Source: CAYSPU01 sp964432995
Lineage (GTDB): Bacteria > Verrucomicrobiota > Verrucomicrobiia > Limisphaerales > JAHDYP01
Direction: 5' to 3'
Length of the DNA stretch: 40,244 bases
Assembly (NCBI GenBank): GCA_964432995.1
Contig: CAYSPU010000012.1
Span: 1 to 40,244, forward strand
Positions 23,746 through 31,625 of this stretch are shown piece by piece. The stretch's first letter is position 1. Every line of letters begins with the position of its first letter. The notes beneath the pieces are model-generated. The model made no database searches. It had not been told where the DNA came from and saw nothing but the letters and a program-made list of their open reading frames with translations. The translations under genes were made by a program, and so were the position numbers.

Positions 23746-23936
23746 GGCGTTTCTCCTGAGGGTGTTGGCCAAAGTCAGCTCTCAACCGCATCCGATGTCA
23801 AAAGGAATTGGTCCGGAAGGTCCGTCACCGCCGCGGGCGACAGTTCGTTGGGACACACGGCGGCCCGCCGGGATTGCATTGCGCCGTGGAAATCCGCAAA
23901 GATGCCGCCGCGCAACGACAACCCCCTGAACTCACC

Positions 23937-24719
23937 ATGAACCGACGCAGTTTCCTGACCGTCACCGGCACCGCCGGCGCCTGCTCCCTGGTCCAACCCC
24001 ACACCGTGGCCGCCACCAGCCCCCAGGGGCGCCTCTACCTCGAGTTGCAGAAATACACCCTCGAGAACGAGGCCCAGCGACAGGCGCTGGATGCTTACTG
24101 GAAAGACGCCGCCATCCCGGCCTGCAACCGCCTCGGCCTTCGCCCCATCGGCGTCTTCCAGGACCCGAAGGGGATCTCGCCAGTCTTCGTATTGCTCCCA
24201 CATCCCACACTCGAGAGCGCCGCGACGCTCAACCGGAAGCTGCTCGGCGACGCCGAGTTCGTGGCCAAAGCGGGCTCCTTCCTCAGCGCACCGAAAGCAT
24301 CCAAGCCCTACGCGGAGCTCGAAAGCTGGTTGCTGCTGGCGTTCAAGGGCATGCCGGGCATCCAAACGCCCGCCACGGGCCCGAACCGCGTCTTCCAGCT
24401 CCGCACCTACGAGAGCCCCAGCTACCAGACCGGCCAGAAGAAAATCGAGATGTTCAACGACGCCGGCGAAATCAAGATCTTCCGCGAGGTCGGCCTCACT
24501 CCCGTCTTCTTTGGCGAGGCCCTCTTCGGCGCCAGGATGCCGAACCTCACGTACATGCTCGGTTTCGAAAGCGAGGAAGCCCAGAAGGCCGCCTGGGGCA
24601 AATTCGGCCCCCACCCGGAATGGCAGAGGCTGAGCAAGATGCCCGAATACGCCGACGGCACCATTCTCCGGAACATCGTCAATCTCCCGCTGAAGCCGAC
24701 GGCGTACTCGCAGATCTAA
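23937..24719 (+). CDS. NIPSNAP-family exported protein
   Basis: 260 aa. MNRRSFLTVTGTAGACSLVQPHTVAA is a Tat-like signal (NRRSFLT). Two ferredoxin-like NIPSNAP repeats follow, LYLELQKYTLENEAQRQALDAYWKD (about 32-56) and FQLRTYESPSYQTGQKKIEMFNDAGEIKIFREVGLTPVFFG (about 150-190), ending in the LGFES...AWGKFGPHPEWQRL pattern of the family. NIPSNAP proteins are often found with secreted sugar- or aromatic-degradation genes in this phylum; the reaction is unknown. It is divergent from the Tat-propeller gene with 191 bases between starts, which may be a shared control region. Confidence 0.8.
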   Translation: MNRRSFLTVTGTAGACSLVQPHTVAATSPQGRLYLELQKYTLENEAQRQALDAYWKDAAIPACNRLGLRPIGVFQDPKGISPVFVLLPHPTLESAATLNRKLLGDAEFVAKAGSFLSAPKASKPYAELESWLLLAFKGMPGIQTPATGPNRVFQLRTYESPSYQTGQKKIEMFNDAGEIKIFREVGLTPVFFGEALFGARMPNLTYMLGFESEEAQKAAWGKFGPHPEWQRLSKMPEYADGTILRNIVNLPLKPTAYSQI

Positions 24720-24728
24720 GGTGAACGT

Positions 24729-24932
24729 ATGGAATGCCGCCAAGCCAGGAACCGGAAGCGCTGTTCTTGCTCGTACGCGCCCTGCCCGCGCCAGGGGATC
24801 TGCTGCGAGTGCCTCGAATACCACCTGCGCCAGCGCGAACTGCCAGCCTGCTGTTTTCCCTCCGAGGCCGAACGCACCTACGACCGGTCCTTCGAACACT
24901 TCGCCCGCCTGGTCAGCCAGGGCGCCGTCTGA
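24729..24932 (+). CDS. Cysteine-rich small protein (DUF6485-like)
   Basis: 67 aa with eight cysteines: MECRQARNRKRCSCSYAPCPRQGICCECLEYHLRQRELPACCF... The C-x-C-x4-C-x5-CC-x-C-x2-YH...LPACCF layout and the ending RTYDRSFEHFARLV match a short family I recall as DUF6485. The cysteines suggest a metal or Fe-S site, but function is unknown. It starts nine bases after the NIPSNAP stop and ends 22 bases before the HAD phosphatase, on the same strand. A longer frame that reads across it in another phase is a shadow. Confidence 0.75.
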   Translation: MECRQARNRKRCSCSYAPCPRQGICCECLEYHLRQRELPACCFPSEAERTYDRSFEHFARLVSQGAV

Positions 24933-24954
24933 CCGCACCCCCCGCCCCTCCGAC

Positions 24955-25614
24955 GTGAACACTCCCCCACCCCCCATCCTGGTTTCCGACTTCGACGGAA
25001 CCATGACCCGAAACGACTTCTACCAACTGGTTCGCGCCCGCTGGTGGAATGAGTCGGAGCCCGATCCCTGGAACGATTACCTGGCCGGACGCCTCACCCA
25101 TTTCGACGCCCTGAACCGTTTCTTCGCCCGGATCCGCGCCGACGAACAGACCCTCCGCGACTTCATCCGCGGCATGGAACTCGACCCGACGCTGCCGTCG
25201 GCGCTCGAGCGGCTGTATCGGGCCGGCTGGAAACTGGTGATCGCTTCCGCCGGCTGCGAGTGGTACATCCGCCACCTCCTGGCCGAGATCCGCACCCCCC
25301 TCGTCGTGCACGCGAACCCCGGCCGGCTCACTCCCGAAGGCGGCCTCGAGATGCTGCCGCCTGTCTCCTCGCGGTTCTACAGCCGGGAAACGGGCGTCGA
25401 CAAGATGGCGGTCGTCAGAGACGCGCTGGCCCAGGGGGGCTGCGTGGCGTTTGCGGGCGATGGCCCGCCCGACGTCGCCCCCGCCAAGCTGATCCCGGCG
25501 AAACTGCGCTTTGCCAATGGGTATCTGGCAGCGGCGCTCGAAAAACAAGGCGAAGGCTTCACCCCCCTCCGGAGCTGGGACCAACTGGCGGACGCTCTGC
25601 TCGACCGCGGATGA
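24955..25614 (+). CDS. HAD-superfamily phosphatase (MtnX-like)
   Basis: 219 aa. LVSDFDGTMTRNDFYQLV carries the catalytic DxD (DFDGT), LVIASAGCEWYIRHLL the Ser/Thr motif II, a Lys precedes the last motif (VDKMAVVRDAL), and AFAGDGPPDVAPAKL is the GDGxxD metal motif. This is the 2-hydroxy-3-keto-5-methylthiopentenyl-1-phosphate phosphatase-like (MtnX/SerB-like) class. No methionine-salvage genes are near. The next gene resembles glycerol-1-phosphate dehydrogenase, so a polyol phosphate is an equally fair guess. GTG 24955 was chosen as start because the frame upstream overlaps the Cys-rich gene; a Pro-rich run precedes the first strand. Confidence 0.8.
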   Translation: MNTPPPPILVSDFDGTMTRNDFYQLVRARWWNESEPDPWNDYLAGRLTHFDALNRFFARIRADEQTLRDFIRGMELDPTLPSALERLYRAGWKLVIASAGCEWYIRHLLAEIRTPLVVHANPGRLTPEGGLEMLPPVSSRFYSRETGVDKMAVVRDALAQGGCVAFAGDGPPDVAPAKLIPAKLRFANGYLAAALEKQGEGFTPLRSWDQLADALLDRG

Positions 25615-25680
25615 GAACCCTTGTCTGGCAGAGAGAAGAGAGGATTGTCTCGCAACCACGGCTGACTCTTGTCTATCGCC

Positions 25681-26733
25681 ATGAACGCACCACGCCAGAT
25701 CTGCATTCCCACACTCGTCCGCATCAAACCCGGCGCGCTCGACCGGATGGGCATCTACGCCACGCGCCACGACCTGCGCCGCGTGGTCGTGCTGCTCAGT
25801 CAGGACCTGCCCCCCGACCTCACGGGGCGCCTGGAGCGGGCCTTGCAGGGGAGTGGCGTCGAGATCCTGCACGCGCAGTCGGTCCGCGAGGCGAGCTTCG
25901 AACAAGCCCAAACGCTGTTTGCCGCCCTGCCCGCAACCACCCAGGCCGTCATCGGCCTCGGCGGCGGCAAGGCCCTGGACACCGCCAAATACGTGTCTTT
26001 CCTCGGACGGTTGCCCTATGTCGCAGTGCCCACCTCGCTGTCGAACGACGGTTTCTGTAGCCCGCAATCGAGCCTCACGCTGGGCGGCAAGCGGAAGTCG
26101 CTGCCCAGTCGGATGCCTTTTGGAGTCGTGATCGACACCGCCGTGACGCAAGCGGCGCCCATCGCCCTCTGGTGGTCCGGCGTCGGGGACCTGGTGTCGA
26201 AGATCACGGCGGTCCGCGACTGGAAGCTGGCCTTTCACGCGCGCGGCACGCTGGTCGACGACTTCGCGGCACTGCTCTCCGATGCCACCGTCTTCCAGTT
26301 CCTGGCGCGGCCGGTCCGCGACCTCGAAGGCGAACGCCTGCTGGGCAATGCCCTCATGCTCAATGGCGTCGCCATGGAAGTCTGCGGCTCGTCGCGCCCG
26401 GCCAGCGGCAGCGAACACCTGATTTCCCACGCTCTCGACGCCCTCAGCGCCAAGCCGCGCTTGCACGGATTGCAAGTGGGCGTCGCGACCTACATCGTCA
26501 GCCACCTGCAGCAACAGGGCACCGACCAGATCACCACCCTGTTCGAGCGGACACGGTTCTGGGAAGCGTTCCGGGACCAACCCTTGTCGCGCCGCGAATG
26601 GCTCGATGCCGTGCGCCAGGCCCCGACGATCAAGCAGGAGTTCCACACCGTGCTGTCCGAACGCGATTGCGTCCCGGAAGTCGGGCGCCTCTTGGCCGAG
26701 GACCCGTTGCTGCGCGCGGTGTTTGCCGATTGA
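25681..26733 (+). CDS. sn-Glycerol-1-phosphate dehydrogenase-like protein (AraM/EgsA family)
   Basis: 350 aa. The family reduces dihydroxyacetone phosphate to sn-glycerol-1-phosphate with NAD(P)H. It has an N-terminal Rossmann half with VIGLGGGKALDTAKY (nucleotide binding, residues 90-104) and PTSLSNDGFCSPQSSL (118-131), a hallmark of G1P dehydrogenases. GVGDLVSKITAVRDWKLA holds metal ligand D170, and SGSEHLISHALD (H246) and LHGLQVGVA (H262) hold the remaining ligands. The D-H-H spacing fits a Zn/Ni enzyme. It belongs to the archaeal-type family, with bacterial members AraM/EgsA; glycerol dehydrogenase is less likely given the SNDGF motif. It sits 66 bases after the HAD phosphatase gene. TTG 25669 is an alternative start. 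Confidence 0.85.
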   Translation: MNAPRQICIPTLVRIKPGALDRMGIYATRHDLRRVVVLLSQDLPPDLTGRLERALQGSGVEILHAQSVREASFEQAQTLFAALPATTQAVIGLGGGKALDTAKYVSFLGRLPYVAVPTSLSNDGFCSPQSSLTLGGKRKSLPSRMPFGVVIDTAVTQAAPIALWWSGVGDLVSKITAVRDWKLAFHARGTLVDDFAALLSDATVFQFLARPVRDLEGERLLGNALMLNGVAMEVCGSSRPASGSEHLISHALDALSAKPRLHGLQVGVATYIVSHLQQQGTDQITTLFERTRFWEAFRDQPLSRREWLDAVRQAPTIKQEFHTVLSERDCVPEVGRLLAEDPLLRAVFAD

Positions 26734-26870
26734 CGCGGTTTCTAGGTTGCGAGGTTCAGGGTTGGGAGGTTAAGCCGCCTGCGGTCCGATCCACGGCGGG
26801 CAGGCCGTTCGCGCTTGGGAGGTTGGGGAGGATCGAGCCAATGTTCTGCTGGGCGATCCCCTTACTTGGC
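26734..26870. repeat. GGTT-spaced degenerate repeat between convergent genes
   Basis: GGTT recurs at 26737, 26745, 26753, 26760 and 26768, i.e. steps of 8, 8, 7 and 8 bp, giving units such as AGGTTGCG, AGGTTCA and GGTTGGGA. A further GGGAGGTTGGGGAGG lies near 26818-26832. The inverse of 26753-26771 shares CCTCCCAACCCTG with 12349-12361. The stretch fills the gap between the dehydrogenase gene and the convergent amidohydrolase gene. Confidence 0.7.
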
Positions 26871-27992
26871 TCAACGGCGTGATTCTCTCTCCCGCGCGCG
26901 CTGGGTGCCGCGTAGAATCCGCTCCGCGTTCCCGGCGTAGATCTTGCCCAGGACCTTGTCCTTCAGTGCCAGGCCGTGCAGCGGCCAGTGATAGGAGAAG
27001 AGGTCCCAGTCGTAGAAATGCTCGTCGTCGGTTTCGAGAATGCGGAAGGTGGTTCGATACATCTGCGGGTTGCATCCCATGTCGGTGCCATAGACGAGGC
27101 GGTCCTGGTATTTCTCGAAGAACCGGTTGACGGCGCGAGGGATGGTGGCCGTTTCCGCAAAGCGCGCGCTGATGTCGGCGTGGAGATTGGGGTATTGGTC
27201 GAGCAACGCGCCCAGTTGGGAGAGGTCATAGCAGCAGTTGGCGAGGTGACATGCGACGAACGTGGTGCGGGGGTGTTTTCTCACGGCGCGTTCCAGTGTG
27301 CCGATCAGTGCGGAGTGCGAGAGGAGGTTGGTCTGGTTATCGAGGCGCCAGGTAAAGGCGTTCATGAGACCGTCGTTGTGCTGGTCCATGGGCTCGTACA
27401 TCCACCGGGGATCGGCGACGTGAATGCTGACCGGCATGCCGAGTTCGCCACATTTCTCCAGCAGCGGGTCCATGCGGGGATCGTCCAGGTGCATCCCCCG
27501 GGCCGCCGGCTTGCTGTAGAACATGCCTCTGCCCTTGTCGCCGAGCTCGCCGACCCCATCGGCCCCGGCCCGGAAACAGCGCTCCAATTCCACAACCGCC
27601 GCCGGCCCATAACCGGGTTGGTCGTAGCCCGTGTAGTCGAGGCCGCACCAGACCGAGAACCGACCCGGATACTCCCGGTAACGGGCGATCACTTTGTCGA
27701 ACTCCGCGCCGTGGGCCTGAGTGAGAATGACCGTCCGGCGAATGCCCAGTTGGTCCATGGTGCGGACCCACTCGGCCAGTTGCGCGTCCGACTTCGGGTA
27801 GTTGTGGGAGTGCATGTCCACCACCGGGAATCGGGCCTGGCGGGGCAGCGTCACCGGAACCCGGTAGATGGAGCGTGGTCTGTAGTCTTTCAGCAAGAGC
27901 TGTTCGGGCGCGGCGTCCTGGGCTGCGGCGGGGGATAGGGTTGCCAGCGAGAGAATCACCAGGCAGAGGAGGCTCCGATGCGAGTTCATCAT
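26871..27992 (-). CDS. Exported amidohydrolase (Amidohydrolase_2 family)
   Basis: 373 aa. MMNSHRSLLCLVILSLATLSPAAAQ is a Sec signal with cleavage after AAA-Q or AQ. The mature part is a TIM barrel. VVDMHSHNYPK (HxH, near 57-63), PVSIHVADPRWMYEP, TTFVACHLANCCYDLSQL (His in a barrel strand), and RLVYGTDMGCNPQMYRTTFRILETDDEHFY (the Asp in YGTDMG) match the Amidohydrolase_2 group that hydrolyses or decarboxylates small acids and lactones. Signal plus family suggests a periplasmic hydrolase; the substrate is unknown. Two ATGs (27992, 27989) are adjacent. It shares no operon with its neighbours. Confidence 0.85.
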   Translation of the reverse strand: MMNSHRSLLCLVILSLATLSPAAAQDAAPEQLLLKDYRPRSIYRVPVTLPRQARFPVVDMHSHNYPKSDAQLAEWVRTMDQLGIRRTVILTQAHGAEFDKVIARYREYPGRFSVWCGLDYTGYDQPGYGPAAVVELERCFRAGADGVGELGDKGRGMFYSKPAARGMHLDDPRMDPLLEKCGELGMPVSIHVADPRWMYEPMDQHNDGLMNAFTWRLDNQTNLLSHSALIGTLERAVRKHPRTTFVACHLANCCYDLSQLGALLDQYPNLHADISARFAETATIPRAVNRFFEKYQDRLVYGTDMGCNPQMYRTTFRILETDDEHFYDWDLFSYHWPLHGLALKDKVLGKIYAGNAERILRGTQRARERESRR

Positions 27993-28068
27993 GACGCAGC
28001 TTGCACCGACAGCGCCACGACGGTCAACAGAAGTGAACTCAGCAAGAGGGATGTGACCTGCGTCATGC

Positions 28069-28255
28069 GAGCGCCGCGTTGCACGCGGCCAGGGGCGCGG
28101 TCACCGATCGCTGTCCTCGGGCCGGCAACAAGCCGGCGCTCCGGGTGCCGGACGCGCTGTCGTCCCTTCCCAAGCCGAACACTTGGTGGAGCGCCCTGCT
28201 CCGCCCGGCCAGGGCACGGTCACCGATCAGTGCCCCTAGCGAGGCGGCGCCTCAG
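28069..28255. repeat. Two copies of a palindromic intergenic element
   Basis: Both copies contain GGCCAGGG-C-CGGTCACCGATC (28087-28109 and 28207-28228), nearly identical over 22-23 bases. Copy 1 is bounded by GAGCGCCG (28069-28076) and its exact inverse CGGCGCTC (28134-28141), with inner hairpins GCCGCG/CGCGGC (28073-28089) and GCCGGC/GCCGGC (28121-28137). Copy 2 has GGGCAC/GTGCCC (28212-28235) and GGAGCGCC near 28188 against GGCGCCTC near 28245. This looks like a REP/BIME-type mobile palindrome family. Confidence 0.65.
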
Positions 28256-28325
28256 ACCATGGCTGTTCCACTTGACGCGGACATCTGACGGCCATTCGGT
28301 TCCGCCCCTGCCGCCGCCTCGCCTA

Positions 28326-28401
28326 TAGAGTCCTTGAATCCTGAAACGCCGAATTCAGAACTTGATCTGTCAACAACGTGTTTTGAGCTTCAAGGACTCT
28401 A
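28326..28401. repeat. 76-bp unit with perfect 13-bp terminal inverted repeats
   Basis: TAGAGTCCTTGAA at 28326-28338 and TTCAAGGACTCTA at 28389-28401 are perfect inverses around a 50-bp centre, which itself holds CTGAA...TTCAG. The centre is AT-richer than its surroundings. It fits a very small MITE-like insertion or a long hairpin. A 14-bp perfect palindrome, CGTGCATATGCACG, followed by TTTT lies just beyond at 28424-28437. No gene is seen in the whole 27993-28552 gap. Confidence 0.6.
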
Positions 28402-28552
28402 GGGCACCCCGTTACGGATGAATCGTGCATATGCACGTTTTATCGGTCGCTCCCGCGGGTGACGACACGCGCGGCGAGACGACGCTGGGCGCCCACGACC
28501 AATGCACCTGGAGCAGCCCAACCGGCGCCAACGAACGGGCTGTGTTCGACGG

Positions 28553-31360
28553 TTACTGGCGGAGCCGGTAGTACTGGCTGGAATCGGTTGCTGGAATCGT
28601 GACGGAGTTGCCCGTCACGTTCGGCACGACCGACCAGGTGGTGGCCGGCAGAATCGGACTGGATTCGAGAGTGTAGCCCGTGGCATCGGCCGGCCACGAG
28701 ATCGTCAGCCCGCCGGCGGTGCGGGCAGCCGAGAGAGCCGGCGGTTCGGGGAGATCGATCGCGACGGGGATGCCCGAAGCCGAAGGCCCGCCGAGCGCCT
28801 CGATGGCCGCGTTGGAAAGCCGGCCCGAACGGATCTGGACGGAGTTGACCCACCACTCGCGGCGTTCGTCCTGGTCCCCGTCGGAAAACAGGACCGCCGC
28901 GGGCAACAGTGCCCGCCGCGGATTGTCGAGGGCTTGGTTGGCCGTCCAGTTGTGCTGGAAGATGCCGTCGACGTACTTCACCACCACGGGCGGTGTGTCG
29001 GCCATGTCGTACGCGGCCACAACGCGGTGCCATCCGCCGGCCGTGAATTGCCCGGTGCCAATGTAACCGTCGGTGCCCTGGCCGAAGTTGTTGCCCTGCC
29101 AGAAGAGATCGCCGTCGTCGTTCGCCGTGTTGTTCGTGGTGCCGACCTGGAGCATGGAGGCGGCGCCGCTCCCGGTCGTGGCGATGAGCACGTCCATGAT
29201 CAGCGTGTATTGGTTGACGCGCGTTCCGCCGCCGTTCGGCGCGATGCGATGGTGCATGAGGTAGCCGATGCGGCGATCGAGGGTGCCGGGCACCCGCATG
29301 ATCTTGGCCGGGCTGCCTCCGATGTCGGGCACGCCCAGATCCGTGGTGGTTCCGAATTGCGTCGGGTCGTCGGTGATACCCGAGGGACCGTCGAAGGTGG
29401 GATCGAAATAGGCCAGCGGGGTTCCGACGGTGGCGCCCAGATCGCCGAACTCGAAGTCCCACTGGCCGGTTACGGTGGTCTGCGGCAGCGCGGCGGGGAT
29501 GCCCTCGGCCGACGGCCCGCCGAGGAGAACCGCCTCGGCGTCGCTCAAGCAGCCGGCGCGTATCTGGATCGAGCTGACCCACAACTCGCGTCGTTCGTCC
29601 TGGTCGCCGTCGCTGAACAGCACCGCCTGCGAGAGCAGGGCGCGGCGGGGAGCGTCGAGGCTCTGGTTGGCGGTCCAGTCGTCCTGCTTGATGCCGTCGA
29701 CGAACTTCGCCACCACCGGCGGGGTGGCGGCCATGTCGTAGACCGCGACCACGCGATGCCATTCGCCGGCGGTGAAGGTGCCGCGGCCGTTGTAGCCGTC
29801 GGTGCCCTGACCGAAGTTGCCGCCTTGCCAGAAGAGATCGCCGTCGTCGTTCGCCGTGCTGTTGGTCGTGCTGACTTGCAGCAATGAGGCGGCGCCGCTG
29901 CCCGTGGTGGCGAGGCAGATGTCCAGGATCAGGGTGTATTGGTTGACCCGGGTGCCGCCGCCGTTCGGGGCGATGCCGTGATCCATAAGAAAGCCGATAC
30001 GGCGGTCGAGAGTCCCGGGGACGCGCATGACCTGGGCGGGCTGCCCGCCGATGTCCGGGACGCCGAGTGCGGTGGTGGTACCGAACTGGGTCTTGTCCGC
30101 AGTGCTGCCCGACGGGCCGTCGAAGGCGGGATCGAAGTACTGCAGGGCGTTGCCGACGGTGGCGCGCAGGTCACCCTGGTCGAAGTCCCACTGGCCCGTG
30201 ACGGTGGTGGTGCTGCCCCCGGTCGTCACGATGGTGAAGGTCCAGGTATTCGTGCGGTGCACGGACGCCGAATCCCGGTATTCGAGCCGGACGACGTTGT
30301 TCACCTCGGTTCTCGAGGCGTTGGGGACGTAGCGAAGCTGGAGGCGGTTGCCCGTCTTGCNNNNNNNNNNGCCGATCGACTGCGGGGTGACTTGGGCGTC
30401 GTTGAGGTACAGGGTCACGCCCGAGGTGGCGACGGTTGTGGCGCCGTCGATCAGGACGGCTTCGATGGGCGCCGAGGAAGCGTTGCCCACCGAGCCCGGG
30501 GGCGGTGACACCTCGCCGACATAGGGCGCGTTGGCATCCGCGACCGTCGAATCGCGGTAGGCTTTGACGGCGCGAGTGTCGCCGGGGTCATTGACGAGGA
30601 TGCGCTCGCCGGTGTCTGGATGGATGGTGTAGAAGGCGAGGCTGGCACCCATCCCGGTCTGCCAGTAGACGATCCGGAAGGGATAAAGCCCGGCCGCGGT
30701 GACCGCGACCGTGAAGGGCGTCTCGTTGCGCCAGTCGTTTTGGAATCCCGGCGCATTCCGCGAGAAACCACCGAGGCTCAATCCGAAATAATCGCGGGGG
30801 TTCCTCGCTACGGAAAGCGTAAAGCCGTCGTCGTTGTTGACATCCGTCCGTTCGGCGTTGGCCGCCACGCCGAAGGTGTAGGTTCCCGGAGCGAGTTCGA
30901 GGAACCCGACCGCTTCCAACACGAAGTTGTCCGCATGGCCGCCACTTCCCGGGATGCCCGGGAACAGCTCGGTGTAGATGGAGGCCACCACCGAGCCGTC
31001 GGGGGCGTCGTAGATGTCGAGGCCCACGGCATCCTTCTCGAAGGCGATCAGGTCGAGGAAATAGCTGCCGCCGGGGTCGGGGCCGGCGACCGCCTCGTTG
31101 GGAACCAGCGCGCCGGTGTTGTCGACGAGGGTCCCATTGAGTTGGCGGATGGCCCGGAGGGCGTTGTTGCCGAGCACGGGTTCGGCCGGGGCCTGCAGCG
31201 TGCGCACGACGAAGCCGCGGTTCGACGAGGTGCCGACGGGCAGGGCGGCCGCGGCGGGCAATTCGATGGGCGCGGCCGCCAGGGCCACGCCGGCTCCCAG
31301 CATGCCCGCGATGCAAAAAGACGAACAGCCGCGGGCGAGTTTCAGGGAAAGGTTGCTCAT
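28553..31360 (-). CDS. Secreted LamG/concanavalin-type protein with duplicated domain
   Basis: 935 aa, with one N gap that keeps the frame. MSNLSLKLARGCSSFCIAGMLGAGVALAAAP is a signal peptide. Residues 40-270 resemble a PA14-like beta domain (GTYTFGVAANAERTDVNNDDGFTLSVARNP, GLYPFRIVYWQTGMGASLAFY). An Ig-like linker follows (SPPPGSVGNASSAPIEAVLIDG). Then come two LamG/concanavalin-type copies of exactly 243-residue period, each with GQWDF, GVPDIGG-PA--MRVPGTLDRRIG, APNGGGTRVNQYTLI and LFSDGDQDERRE. The end, TLESSPILPATTWSVV...SSQYYRLRQ, is a tail motif I associate with exported Verrucomicrobia proteins. It probably binds or scaffolds surface glycans. No catalytic site is evident. Confidence 0.85.
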   Translation of the reverse strand: MSNLSLKLARGCSSFCIAGMLGAGVALAAAPIELPAAAALPVGTSSNRGFVVRTLQAPAEPVLGNNALRAIRQLNGTLVDNTGALVPNEAVAGPDPGGSYFLDLIAFEKDAVGLDIYDAPDGSVVASIYTELFPGIPGSGGHADNFVLEAVGFLELAPGTYTFGVAANAERTDVNNDDGFTLSVARNPRDYFGLSLGGFSRNAPGFQNDWRNETPFTVAVTAAGLYPFRIVYWQTGMGASLAFYTIHPDTGERILVNDPGDTRAVKAYRDSTVADANAPYVGEVSPPPGSVGNASSAPIEAVLIDGATTVATSGVTLYLNDAQVTPQSIGXXXXKTGNRLQLRYVPNASRTEVNNVVRLEYRDSASVHRTNTWTFTIVTTGGSTTTVTGQWDFDQGDLRATVGNALQYFDPAFDGPSGSTADKTQFGTTTALGVPDIGGQPAQVMRVPGTLDRRIGFLMDHGIAPNGGGTRVNQYTLILDICLATTGSGAASLLQVSTTNSTANDDGDLFWQGGNFGQGTDGYNGRGTFTAGEWHRVVAVYDMAATPPVVAKFVDGIKQDDWTANQSLDAPRRALLSQAVLFSDGDQDERRELWVSSIQIRAGCLSDAEAVLLGGPSAEGIPAALPQTTVTGQWDFEFGDLGATVGTPLAYFDPTFDGPSGITDDPTQFGTTTDLGVPDIGGSPAKIMRVPGTLDRRIGYLMHHRIAPNGGGTRVNQYTLIMDVLIATTGSGAASMLQVGTTNNTANDDGDLFWQGNNFGQGTDGYIGTGQFTAGGWHRVVAAYDMADTPPVVVKYVDGIFQHNWTANQALDNPRRALLPAAVLFSDGDQDERREWWVNSVQIRSGRLSNAAIEALGGPSASGIPVAIDLPEPPALSAARTAGGLTISWPADATGYTLESSPILPATTWSVVPNVTGNSVTIPATDSSQYYRLRQ
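28745..30205 (-). repeat. Tandem intragenic duplication (two 729-bp units)
   Basis: The codons for GQWDF lie at 30196-30182 and again at 29467-29453, exactly 729 bases (243 codons) apart. Copy 1 is roughly 29475-30205 and copy 2 roughly 28745-29475. Protein similarity is high along the whole unit (for example GLFWQGGNFGQGTDGY-type segments in both), indicating a fairly recent in-frame duplication of one LamG-type domain. Confidence 0.8.
30361..30370. other. Assembly gap (10 N) inside the LamG protein gene
   Basis: Ten undetermined bases. The minus-strand frame reads sensibly on both sides without a shift (NDAQVTPQSIG before, KTGNRLQLRYVPNASRTE after), so the true length is 1 modulo 3. Confidence 0.95.
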
Positions 31361-31432
31361 AGCAGTTTTGGGTTATGCCGAGCTTACTCAGCCCGGTGAT
31401 CGGGTCAACCGAGAACGGCGCTCCACACCCCC

Positions 31433-31470
31433 GTGCAACTTTTTGTCGTATATACGACAAAAGGTTGCAC
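31433..31470. promoter_or_regulatory. 38-bp near-perfect palindrome between divergent genes
   Basis: Two 19-bp arms meet without a loop: left GTGCAACTTTTTGTCGTAT, right ATACGACAAAAGGTTGCAC. Only one position (T against G) is not a Watson-Crick pair. It lies 72 bases upstream of the LamG gene start and 266 bases upstream of dctP. The AT-rich dyad core GTCGTATATACGAC looks like a dimeric-regulator operator; a cruciform or bidirectional hairpin is the alternative. The rest of the 375-base gap 31361-31735 holds no gene. Confidence 0.65.
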
Positions 31471-31625
31471 TCCGGAAGCGGGGGCCGTTCGGCGTCCGAG
31501 AGGCTGTGCGGGTTTCTGCCAATCTGCCGGCGCTCAGGCTCAGTGTTCTGGCGCTGCCTGCACATACACGGGCGCGGCTCCGTGAGGGTATGGTCCAGCG
31601 CCCCGCGACACGCCCTGCGGGAGTT

